Of a stretch of 8,465 bases of DNA, positions 1 to 6,342 are shown one piece after another; position 1 is the stretch's first letter, and every line of letters starts with the position of its first letter. This DNA comes from JADHUC01 sp964617665 (GTDB taxonomy: Bacteria > Planctomycetota > Planctomycetia > Pirellulales > Pirellulaceae), in contig CAZUAH010000593.1 of assembly GCA_964617665.1 (NCBI GenBank), forward strand, positions 1 to 8,465, in the 5' to 3' direction. Under the pieces are notes generated by a model. The model had not been told where the DNA came from, made no database searches, and saw nothing but the letters and a program-made list of their open reading frames with translations. The position numbers and the translations under genes are program-made.

Positions 1-84
1 TGGGTTGCGTGGTGTTGGATTCGAGGGAGGGGATTCGTGGTACGGGATTCGAGCTACGGGATTCGGGGTACGGGATTCGATTCT
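1..84. repeat. Degenerate 14-bp tandem repeat (GGGATTCG core)
   Basis: Six consecutive 14-bp units run from the window edge: 1-14, 15-28, 29-42, 43-56, 57-70 and 71-84. Each has a core close to (C/G)GGGATTCG followed by a variable five-base tail such as TGGTA, AGCTA or GGGTA. Units 3 to 5 are most alike; the first and last are degenerate. The array may continue to the left of the window. A pyrimidine-rich stretch at about 139-167 reads on the other strand as another G-rich, loosely related segment, so the whole could be two opposed arms. It lies downstream of rsgA. ORFs across it translate to low-complexity peptides rich in DS-x-x-GIR and are not believable genes. Confidence 0.75.
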
Positions 85-160
85 TTCGCGTCTGCTCGTC
101 TGCCATCCAGGCTACGCTTTCACTGCTACGCCTGATACCTGCATCCCACCTCCCGACACC

Positions 161-1300
161 CTACCCTTCATCGCCAGCGAACAGATGGCAGTAGCTTTCG
201 TAGCGACGGGCGTCTAGCCGACCGTCGGCCACAGCGTCCTTTACTGCACAGTCGGCTTCGTGCGTGTGCGTACAGTCGGGGAAGCGGCATCGGCTAACGT
301 ACGGTCTTACGTCACGGTAGTAACCGGCAACTTCTTCCGGTATCACGTCCCAGAGTTGAAACTGCCGAATGCCCGGTGTGTCGACGACATAACCACCCTG
401 GGACAGTGGGATCAGTTGCGCCGTGGTCGTGGTATGACGGCCTTTCTGCGTCTCCTGGCTAACGGCGCGAACGCGCAAGTCCAAATCGGGTTCAATGGCA
501 TTCAACAAGGACGACTTGCCCACACCGCTCTGTCCCGTCATGACGCTCTCTCGGCCAATGACCCGGCGTGCCAAGCGTTCTGTGCCGAATCCGGTCACGG
601 CCGACAGCAGCAACACCTCGTACCCCATTTGTCCGTATACGCCAACCAATGGCTGCAAGTCCGCTGGATCAACAAGATCGACTTTGTTGATGCAAATCAA
701 CGGTTTGATTTCGGCCTTTTCGGCGGTGACCAGCAGGCGGTCAATCAGGTTTGGCTTCAGGTTGGGTTCCGCAGCGCTGGTTGTGATCAGCAGCAGGTCC
801 ACGTTTGCCACGATTACGTGCTGCCGGCCGCGACTGGTGCGGCTGATGACGCCGTGCCGTGGTTCGATGCGTTCGATGATGCCTTCGTTATTCGGCTCCG
901 GGCGAAACCGGACCCGATCGCCCGCCGCAACGACATGCCGCTGGTCAGTGCTCAGTGTCTTCAGGAGTCGCCGCGTGGCACAGCGGTAGATTTGACCGTC
1001 CTCCGTCCGAACCACACTTGCCACGCCGTGGACGGCAAGCACTCGACCAAGCAGCGACACCGATTCGTCTACTTCCAAGTGGATGGAAGGAGCCCCGGTT
1101 CCGTCTTCATCCGCTTCTGCACCAATAACGGTCCGCTTGCGAGTCAACTCGCCTTTACCGCTGACCCGCTCGCTCTGTACGGTCTCATCGTCTTCGAATT
1201 GGTGTTCGCGAAAGCCGCGCGTCAAATCGCCCTGTCGCGTGCGCGATTCGTGCTTCTTGCGGAATTGGGCTCGAATCTTCTTCTTTTTGTTCTTCGCCAT
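161..1300 (-). CDS. rsgA: Ribosome small-subunit-dependent GTPase A (RsgA)
   Basis: RsgA is a circularly permuted GTPase that acts in late maturation of the 30S ribosomal subunit in the cytoplasm; 30S binding stimulates its GTP hydrolysis. The 379-residue product shows the permuted motif order: an OB-fold region at about 82-150, G4 NKVD at 205-208, G5 LSA at 232-234, G1 GQSGVGKS at 256-263, a G2 threonine run at 290-293 and G3 DTPG at 307-310. A C-terminal zinc site follows with the family spacing C338-x4-C343-x-H345-x5-C351. Residues 1-80 form a charged, probably disordered extension beginning with a lysine-rich MAKNKKKKIR segment, comparable to the basic tail of E. coli RsgA but longer. The ATG at 1300 is chosen because this basic start is typical; no strong ribosome-binding site precedes it. 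It is transcribed away from the small membrane-protein gene, and no convincing promoter was found in the 193-bp divergent gap. Confidence 0.96.
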   Translation of the reverse strand: MAKNKKKKIRAQFRKKHESRTRQGDLTRGFREHQFEDDETVQSERVSGKGELTRKRTVIGAEADEDGTGAPSIHLEVDESVSLLGRVLAVHGVASVVRTEDGQIYRCATRRLLKTLSTDQRHVVAAGDRVRFRPEPNNEGIIERIEPRHGVISRTSRGRQHVIVANVDLLLITTSAAEPNLKPNLIDRLLVTAEKAEIKPLICINKVDLVDPADLQPLVGVYGQMGYEVLLLSAVTGFGTERLARRVIGRESVMTGQSGVGKSSLLNAIEPDLDLRVRAVSQETQKGRHTTTTAQLIPLSQGGYVVDTPGIRQFQLWDVIPEEVAGYYRDVRPYVSRCRFPDCTHTHEADCAVKDAVADGRLDARRYESYCHLFAGDEG

Positions 1301-1493
1301 TGCGAGAACGCCTGCCAGCCGTTATCTAGAACGCGTATCAGGTCACCGCAGCGTTATTTCGTCGGTATTGCTTGGGATTCACGCCGCCGCGACCGCCATA
1401 TGTGAGTGCGACACGCACCAGTGGCTCATACACCCCTTTCGCCAACCGCAGACAGATTAGCAGCTTCTACGGTATCGTCCAACATGTACTGAC

Positions 1494-1709
1494 ATGACTG
1501 TTGAACAACTATTTGTCGGAGCCGTAGCATTCGTCCTGGGGCTATTGGCGTTGATCGCGGCGATCCACAATCGGGACTGGTACTTCCGCCTGCCCAAAGC
1601 ACGTTGGATCCAGGACCGCTGGGGGCGAGGTACGGCGCGGTTCGTCTACGCACTGTTGGGGACCGCATTGATTGCCCTTGGTATTGTGATCCTCTTCGGC
1701 GACCGGTGA
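1494..1709 (+). CDS. Small two-helix membrane protein, Imm17-like
   Basis: This 71-residue protein has a hydrophobic segment at about 6-25, a short polar middle, and a second hydrophobic segment at about 50-68, so it should be an inner-membrane hairpin protein. The middle contains NRDWYF (26-31) and WGRGTARFVY (43-52). That layout, an aromatic NxDWxF motif after helix 1 and a G-R-x-x-A-R-x-x-Y stretch leading into helix 2, resembles the Imm17 family, predicted immunity proteins of polymorphic toxin systems. The match is from memory of the family, not a search. No toxin gene is adjacent, so an immunity role is unsupported here and a general membrane function is equally possible. The ATG at 1494 has no clear Shine-Dalgarno sequence. 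The hydrophobic pattern, which is absent from the opposite-strand ORF, argues that this strand is the real one. Confidence 0.72.
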   Translation: MTVEQLFVGAVAFVLGLLALIAAIHNRDWYFRLPKARWIQDRWGRGTARFVYALLGTALIALGIVILFGDR

Positions 1710-1800
1710 AGCGAGAAGGTCAACGAACCGCACGGCAACTCGTCCCGTAGAGGGGAATGCGTAGCCAATCAGCATAGATTGACAGCGTTAGGTGTGGGCT

Positions 1801-1824
1801 GGATCGACGATCCAACTTTGGATC
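1801..1824. repeat. Two overlapping palindromes sharing GATCC
   Basis: GGATCGACGATCC (1801-1813) is a perfect 13-bp palindrome around a central A. Its right half is reused as the left half of a second perfect palindrome, GATCCAACTTTGGATC (1809-1824). The two foldings exclude each other in RNA. They sit about 90 bp after the membrane-protein stop and about 75 bp before the putative kinase promoter. No T-run follows, so a simple intrinsic terminator is not indicated. A dimeric-protein operator is possible. Confidence 0.45.
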
Positions 1825-1876
1825 TGGGCGTTTGTCGGCCACTGGCCATGTGCGCGAGGAATTCGATTTCGCGGAT

Positions 1877-1905
1877 GGGACATCCGCCCCAAATATCGCT
1901 ATAAT
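1877..1905 (+). promoter_or_regulatory. Putative sigma70-type promoter for the kinase-Hsp70 gene
   Basis: A perfect TATAAT -10 box lies at 1900-1905, with GGGACA at 1877-1882 as a 4-of-6 match to the TTGACA -35 consensus and the ideal 17-bp spacer. The -35 box sits inside an inverted repeat, GCGGAT at 1871-1876 and ATCCGC at 1882-1887, which a regulator could bind to block polymerase. Predicted transcription would start near 1911-1913. This is a pattern match only, and planctomycete promoter consensus is less well defined. Confidence 0.45.
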
Positions 1906-1967
1906 CGCTCAATTCCTCCCACTTGGCGGTTGCGGGGTGGTGACTTGGGGGTTTTAGGGAAAGCAGG

Positions 1968-1985
1968 GCGGCCGCGGTTGGCCGC
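1968..1985 (+). other. GC-rich hairpin in the kinase leader
   Basis: GCGGCC at 1968-1973 pairs with GGCCGC at 1980-1985 across a 6-nt loop. It lies just upstream of the 23-bp duplication, within the predicted kinase 5' untranslated region. There is no U-tract, so it is not an obvious terminator. It may influence mRNA structure or stability. Confidence 0.35.
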
Positions 1986-1988
1986 TTG

Positions 1989-2034
1989 GCGGCGAGTAAG
2001 CCAAACTTGTTGCGGCGAGTAAGCCAAACTTGTT
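1989..2034. repeat. Perfect 23-bp tandem duplication
   Basis: Positions 1989-2011 and 2012-2034 are identical 23-bp copies that begin GCGGCGAG and end AAACTTGTT, directly abutting. The second copy ends 50 bp before the chosen ATG of the kinase gene. The unit length is not a multiple of three, so read as protein the copies give different peptides, as expected of non-coding DNA. A TTG-initiated extension of the kinase ORF from 1986 would run through it and is therefore disfavoured. Confidence 0.9.
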
Positions 2035-2084
2035 ACCAGACAACCCCTTACGCTTCTTTCATACTTTGTGCAACGCAGGTTCGA

Positions 2085-4772
2085 ATGGGCGAACCATCAG
2101 AAAAATCCGATATGGATGACGGCCCTCAAAACGAATCGCTCGCTTCAGGCGCCAAGCCGGCCATCGATGAGACGATGGAATTTCAGGTGGACGACAGTCA
2201 GGTGGACCGCGCTTCAGAATCGGACGGAGGGTCGTTGACGGTCGGCACCGATGAACCACAACCGCAAGGGACCGTAATCGGTGAATACGCGGTCCTTGAC
2301 AAGATCGGAGCCGGCGGCGGCGGTCAAGTCTTCAAAGCCGAGCATCAGCGCATGGAGCGGATTGTCGCTCTGAAGGTGCTGCCCAAATCGACACCAAAGG
2401 CCGTCAAACGCTTCCACCAGGAGGTAAAAGCGGCTGGAAAGCTAATCCATCCGAATATCGTGACGGCCTTCGACGCCGGTGAACACGAGGGCATGCCCTA
2501 CTTGGTGATGGAATACGTCGAAGGGAAATCTCTAGATCAGGTTGTCGACGACGGTGGGCCTCTGCAGGTTGACACAGCCTGCGATTTCATCGCGCAGGCT
2601 GCCAGGGGGCTGGCATACGCGCATTCGCGCAACATCGTGCACCGGGACATCAAGCCAAGCAACTTGATGCTGGACGACGAAGGAGCGGTGAAGGTCCTGG
2701 ATATGGGCCTTGCTCGCCATACGGTCGCGTCTGGTGACGCGCCGAAGAGCGACACTGATTCCGGTGAATTGACCAAGGCCGGGACCGTCATCGGCACGGT
2801 CAACTACATGTCGCCGGAACAGACAAGGGATGCGAAATCGGTCGACCATCGAACGGATATTTACAGCCTGGGCTGCACGTTCTATTACCTGTTGACGGCC
2901 CAGTCTGTCTTCAGTGGCGACATGATCGCCGTGTTGCTGGCCCACACACAACAGCCAATCCCGTCGCTACGGTCGTTCCGGGAAGACGTCCCCGAAAGAC
3001 TGGACGCGGTGTATCAACGGATGCTGGCCAAGCGTCCGGAAGACCGCTATCAGACGATCGGCGAGGTGGTCACGGATCTGGAAGAGTTCATTATCGCGGG
3101 GCCCATCGGCGCGGCCGGTGCGGCCACTCAGTTGACTGCGGATATCACCACCGATTCTCCGTGGGCGACCAGATTGCAGGAGACGATTCGTTCAACCGAG
3201 AAGCCCGCGACGACTGCCGTTGGGCACGCTCCTGCCGTGGGGATCGACCTGGGAACGTCACTTTCGTCCATCGCTCGGGTGGACAAGAAGACTGGAAAAC
3301 CGGCGACGCTGGCCAATTCCGAAGGCCAATTGGCGACACCCAGCGTAGTGATGATCGATGGTTCGACGGTCGCAATCGGCAAAGACGCTTTCGACGTGGT
3401 GGGGACGAAAGCCGAGTGTCTCGCCGAGCGAATTAAGCGCGACCTAGGTCGCAACTCGTATCGCAGCGCTTTGAGTGGCCAGCACTATCCACCGGAGGTG
3501 CTTCAAGGGCTGATCGTCAACAAGCTGGTCAAGGATGTTGGCCAGGAGATTGGCGAGTTCAATCAGGTCGTCATCGCTGTACCCGCGTATTTCGGCGATG
3601 TTCGGCGAAAAGCCGTCGAGGATGCTGCTTACATTGCCGGCCTGGAACTACTGGACATCATTAACGAGCCGACCGCCGCTGCCATCGCGTTTGCCCAGAA
3701 GCACGAGTTTTTCGAGTCGGCCAAGGGGGAATCACCCCAGAGGCTGCTGGTTTGCGACATTGGCGGTGGTGCCTTCGATGTGAGTGTGATCCAAGCCGAA
3801 GCTGCCAAGTTCTCCGTGCTGGCGACCGGCGGTGCTTATGCGCTGGGTGGCCACGATTGGGACGGCCGGCTGGCCGGCAAGGTGGCGAAGCTGTTCACCG
3901 ACAAGTATGGCCTCGATCCACGCCTCGAGCCAAATGCCGCCGCGCAGTTATGGCGCCAGTGCGAAGAAGCTCGATGCGCGTTGTCAGAAAATGACAAGGC
4001 GACCATCAACTTCGAATTCGAGGGAAATCCAGCACGAGTCACCATCAGCCGCCAGCAATTGGCGAACTTTACCCGAGATATCATCGACGGTATTCGAGCG
4101 GCGATCGAAAAGACACTGCAGATGGCGGATGTTGAAGCGACAAGCGTCGATCATGTGCTGCTGTCGGGCGGGATGTCGCACACACAGATGCTTCGCCGCA
4201 TGCTCAAGAAACTGACGGGCAAGAAATTGGACGCGTCGATCCAACCCGATCAGGCGGTCGCCCACGGAGCGGCCTTGTATGCCGCGGCGCGGCTGGCCAA
4301 GAAAGAGGGGCGACCGCCGCGATTCGAGATCGAAGAGGTCAACTCGCATAGCATGGGAATCGTGGCGACCGAGAAGAAGGGCGGCAAGCGTCACGCCATA
4401 TTGATTCCTCGCAATACACGCCTGCCGACCTCTGCAAAGCGCACTTTCAAGACCCACAAACAAGGGCAGGATTCCCTGACGATTCAAATCGTTGAGGGCG
4501 AGAGCAAGTCGCTAAAAGAGTGTACGTGGATCGGTAAATGCGTCATCGAGAATCTGCCTCCAGGCCTTCCGGCCGGTACGCCGTTTAGTGTCGAGTTCCG
4601 CTGTACGGCAAACGGTCGGCTTTCGGTTTTCGTGGAAAGCCCTGTGACGGGCCAGAGGATTACGCAAGAGATCAGGCGTCCAACTCGCCTGAGCGGATCG
4701 GAACTCGAGACGTGGCGCGAGTGGGTCGAGACCATGGCGCTATGTGCGGGCTTCGAGGGCGAGGGTTTCTAA
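2085..4772 (+). CDS. Ser/Thr protein kinase fused to an Hsp70-like chaperone module
   Basis: The 895-residue protein has four parts. Residues 1-66 are acidic and probably disordered. Residues 67-335 form a Hanks-type kinase with a glycine loop GAGGGGQVF (75-83), K97, helix-C E113, HRDIKPSN (186-193), DMG in place of DFG (206-208) and a Thr/Ser-rich activation segment ending in SPE (243-245), so it should be active. After a linker, residues 384-740 form an Hsp70 ATPase domain with GIDLGTS (386-392), K451 in IKRDLG, NEPTAAA (527-533), DIGGGAFD (558-565), LGGHDWD (587-593) and LSGGMS (693-698). Residues 745-865 resemble the beta substrate-binding domain, with only about 30 residues after it and no helical lid. 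There is no signal peptide or membrane span, so it should be cytoplasmic. The ATG at 2085 is preferred over an upstream TTG because AGG lies five bases upstream and the extension crosses a repeat. Domain calls are strong; the biological role, perhaps coupling protein-folding state to phosphorylation, is inference. Confidence 0.93.
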   Translation: MGEPSEKSDMDDGPQNESLASGAKPAIDETMEFQVDDSQVDRASESDGGSLTVGTDEPQPQGTVIGEYAVLDKIGAGGGGQVFKAEHQRMERIVALKVLPKSTPKAVKRFHQEVKAAGKLIHPNIVTAFDAGEHEGMPYLVMEYVEGKSLDQVVDDGGPLQVDTACDFIAQAARGLAYAHSRNIVHRDIKPSNLMLDDEGAVKVLDMGLARHTVASGDAPKSDTDSGELTKAGTVIGTVNYMSPEQTRDAKSVDHRTDIYSLGCTFYYLLTAQSVFSGDMIAVLLAHTQQPIPSLRSFREDVPERLDAVYQRMLAKRPEDRYQTIGEVVTDLEEFIIAGPIGAAGAATQLTADITTDSPWATRLQETIRSTEKPATTAVGHAPAVGIDLGTSLSSIARVDKKTGKPATLANSEGQLATPSVVMIDGSTVAIGKDAFDVVGTKAECLAERIKRDLGRNSYRSALSGQHYPPEVLQGLIVNKLVKDVGQEIGEFNQVVIAVPAYFGDVRRKAVEDAAYIAGLELLDIINEPTAAAIAFAQKHEFFESAKGESPQRLLVCDIGGGAFDVSVIQAEAAKFSVLATGGAYALGGHDWDGRLAGKVAKLFTDKYGLDPRLEPNAAAQLWRQCEEARCALSENDKATINFEFEGNPARVTISRQQLANFTRDIIDGIRAAIEKTLQMADVEATSVDHVLLSGGMSHTQMLRRMLKKLTGKKLDASIQPDQAVAHGAALYAAARLAKKEGRPPRFEIEEVNSHSMGIVATEKKGGKRHAILIPRNTRLPTSAKRTFKTHKQGQDSLTIQIVEGESKSLKECTWIGKCVIENLPPGLPAGTPFSVEFRCTANGRLSVFVESPVTGQRITQEIRRPTRLSGSELETWREWVETMALCAGFEGEGF

Positions 4773-4867
4773 CGCCCAATCTTTGTGCCCCAAGACGTCA
4801 TCTCTATCTTGTCTGCCCACGTTCTTTGCAGCGATCGAGCTTTTCGCGTAGACTCAACGGTGCGATG

Positions 4868-4997
4868 GGATGCGAGATTCGGGATGCGGGATAAGACAGA
4901 TCGGAATCAAGCCGTCGTTTGGGTGCAGTTCACGATTCTCCCATTGGCCAGCCGCGCATCTCATCTCCCCTTATCGCGCATCCCGATTCCCGCATCC
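4868..4997. repeat. Long inverted repeat, 28-bp arms with GGGATGCG/GATTCGGG units
   Basis: The left arm at 4868-4895 and the reverse complement of the right arm at 4970-4997 agree at 25 of 28 positions, separated by 74 bp. Each arm is itself built from short GGGAT(G/T)CG-like units, the same type of unit as the 14-bp array at the window start. The oxidoreductase frame stays open backwards through the left arm, giving a false N-terminal extension with DSGCGIR. In RNA the arms could form a long stem upstream of the oxidoreductase ribosome-binding site; as DNA they resemble a dispersed repeat element. Confidence 0.85.
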
Positions 4998-5008
4998 TTC
5001 CTTACTGC

Positions 5009-5012
5009 GGAG
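5009..5012 (+). promoter_or_regulatory. Ribosome-binding site fixing the oxidoreductase start
   Basis: GGAG lies seven bases before the ATG at 5020. This supports that start over the in-frame ATG at 4870, which lies inside the inverted repeat and would bury the Tat signal 50 residues into the protein. Confidence 0.7.
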
Positions 5013-5019
5013 TACCAAT

Positions 5020-6342
5020 ATGGCCACATCAAGAAAGCTGAACCGGCGCCGTTTCCTCAGACGCAGTACCGCTCTGGTCGCGGCGGGTCTTACGGCACCC
5101 TACGCCATTCCGTCAGGCGTGTTGGCTGCTGCGGATGAGCCGGGAGCGAACGACCGCATCGGGATCGGCATGATTGGCTGTGGACGGCGGACGCACCAGT
5201 TGCTTGGCGAAGTGCGACGCGTTACGGGAGCTGGAGGCGGTGCACGGGTTGTCGCGGTGAACGACATCTGGCCGAAGAAGTCGCACGAGTGGATCGCGGC
5301 TTACGAGAAGAACATGCCAGAAAAGGGCGGCGACTACGGCGTTTACGTCGATTACCGCGAGTTGCTCGAACGCAAGGACATCGACGCGGTAATCATCACC
5401 ACGTGTGATCACTGGCATGCCCTGCCCGCGATTCACGCGTGTCAGGCCGGCAAGGACGTTTACAGCGAGAAGCCGCTGGCGTTGACCATTCGCGAGGGTC
5501 GACTAATGGTCGACGCCGTGCGCAACTACAAGCGAGTCTTCCAGACCGGAACGCAACAACGCTCGTACCTTCGCAACCGCCAAGGATGCGAGTTGATTCG
5601 GAATGGTCGTTTGGGTGAAATCAAGGAAGTCATTTGTACGAACTACGAAAGCTCGAAACCGGCCAACGAGTATGAACTCCGCGAGGAACCTGTGCCGGGA
5701 GGCATGGACTGGGACCGATGGTGCGGGCAAACGGCTATCGTGCCGTTCAGCATGAATCGCTACTTGACTTACGAGAATCCCGGATGGCAGCGCATCCGCG
5801 AGCATTCCGGCGGACTATTGACCAACTGGGGCGCGCATGGTCTGGACATGGTCCAATGGGCTCTGGGAACCGACGATACGGGGCCCGTGGAAATCGAGCC
5901 GCACGGCAACCAGTTCAACAGCAAGGTGACGTATCGTTACGCCAACGGAATCTTGCTGAAACTAGCCACCGACAGCTCGGTACTCGGCGGCGGACATTTC
6001 GTCGGAACCGAGGGCGAGATGTTCATGACTCGCGGCAAGTTCAATACGGTTCCCATTGCTATCTCGAAAGAGGAAATCACCGACAGCGACATCCGACTGT
6101 ACAAGAGCGATAATCACATGCAGAACTGGTTGGACTGCATCAAATCGCGCGAGCGGTGCGCGGCCGACGTCGAGATCGGCCATCGCACCGCGACGATCTG
6201 TCACCTGGGCGGCATTGCCAGGCGACTGGGGCGAAGACTCCGCTGGGACCCCAAACGCGAGATCTTCCTTGATGACGACGAAGCCAACTCGTTGGTCGAT
6301 CGCCCCAAACGCAAACCGTACGAGTTGCCGGATCCCGTTTGA
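5020..6342 (+). CDS. Gfo/Idh/MocA family oxidoreductase with Tat signal
   Basis: This is a 440-residue NAD(P)-dependent dehydrogenase-like protein of the family that oxidises or reduces sugars and polyols such as glucose-fructose, inositol or related compounds; the substrate cannot be read from sequence. A twin-arginine signal starts the protein: RRRFLR at 9-14, a hydrophobic stretch at about 17-30 and a likely cleavage near LAAADE (35-40), implying folded export with bound cofactor. The Rossmann motif follows as IGIGMIGCGRR (47-57). The family EKP motif is at 150-152 (SEKPLAL), with K151 the usual catalytic lysine. NWGAHGLDMVQWALG (269-283) contains the His273/Asp276 pair common in planctomycete members. 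Length is normal for the exported subgroup. It is convergent with the thioredoxin-like gene and separated from it by a palindrome. Its own promoter may lie in the upstream gap. Family and export are well supported; the pathway is unknown. Confidence 0.93.
   Translation: MATSRKLNRRRFLRRSTALVAAGLTAPYAIPSGVLAAADEPGANDRIGIGMIGCGRRTHQLLGEVRRVTGAGGGARVVAVNDIWPKKSHEWIAAYEKNMPEKGGDYGVYVDYRELLERKDIDAVIITTCDHWHALPAIHACQAGKDVYSEKPLALTIREGRLMVDAVRNYKRVFQTGTQQRSYLRNRQGCELIRNGRLGEIKEVICTNYESSKPANEYELREEPVPGGMDWDRWCGQTAIVPFSMNRYLTYENPGWQRIREHSGGLLTNWGAHGLDMVQWALGTDDTGPVEIEPHGNQFNSKVTYRYANGILLKLATDSSVLGGGHFVGTEGEMFMTRGKFNTVPIAISKEEITDSDIRLYKSDNHMQNWLDCIKSRERCAADVEIGHRTATICHLGGIARRLGRRLRWDPKREIFLDDDEANSLVDRPKRKPYELPDPV

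Larger units (their letters stand above)
1710..2084. other. Non-coding leader region before the kinase-Hsp70 gene
   Basis: This 375-bp gap holds no convincing gene. From left to right it contains overlapping palindromes (1801-1824), a sigma70-like promoter whose -35 box lies inside an inverted repeat (1871-1905), a GC-rich hairpin (1968-1985) and a perfect 23-bp tandem duplication (1989-2034). If the promoter is used, the kinase mRNA would have a leader of roughly 170 nt carrying the hairpin and the duplication. An ORF at 1792-2022 crosses the region but has no recognisable features and overlaps the promoter and repeats. Confidence 0.6.
4773..5019. other. Intergenic region between the kinase-Hsp70 and oxidoreductase genes
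   Basis: This gap holds a weak promoter-like pair, TTTGCA (4825-4830) and TAGACT (4849-4854) with an 18-bp spacer, followed by a long inverted repeat (4868-4997) and the ribosome-binding site of the oxidoreductase. No clear terminator with a U-tract follows the kinase stop. If the promoter is real, transcription would start just before the inverted repeat, placing a large hairpin in the oxidoreductase leader. Confidence 0.35.

Noticed and set aside
5..217. Short ORFs at the window start
   Set aside because: They encode the 14-bp repeat and overlap the 3' end of rsgA in antisense, with no ribosome-binding site or motif.
260..1405. Long plus-strand ORF of 381 codons antisense to rsgA
   Set aside because: It mirrors rsgA, whose motifs are complete on the minus strand. 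The plus-strand translation has no recognisable motif and is a codon-bias shadow.
1779..1784. Perfect TTGACA as a -35 box
   Set aside because: No acceptable -10 hexamer lies 16-18 bp downstream; the sequence there is GATCGA-like palindrome.
1792..2022. ORF of 76 codons in the kinase leader
   Set aside because: It overlaps the promoter, hairpin and 23-bp duplication, has no ribosome-binding site and shows Trp/Arg-rich composition without family resemblance.
1986..2084. N-terminal extension of the kinase from a TTG codon
   Set aside because: It translates the tandem duplication in two frames and continues into non-acidic unrelated residues. The ATG at 2085 has an AGG five bases upstream and opens the acidic N-terminus.
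3984..4487. Minus-strand ORF of 167 codons inside the Hsp70 region
   Set aside because: It is wholly antisense to the well-conserved Hsp70 motifs and has no recognisable protein features.
4870..5019. N-terminal extension of the oxidoreductase from ATG 4870
   Set aside because: It runs through the inverted repeat and would displace the Tat signal. ATG 5020 has GGAG at proper spacing.
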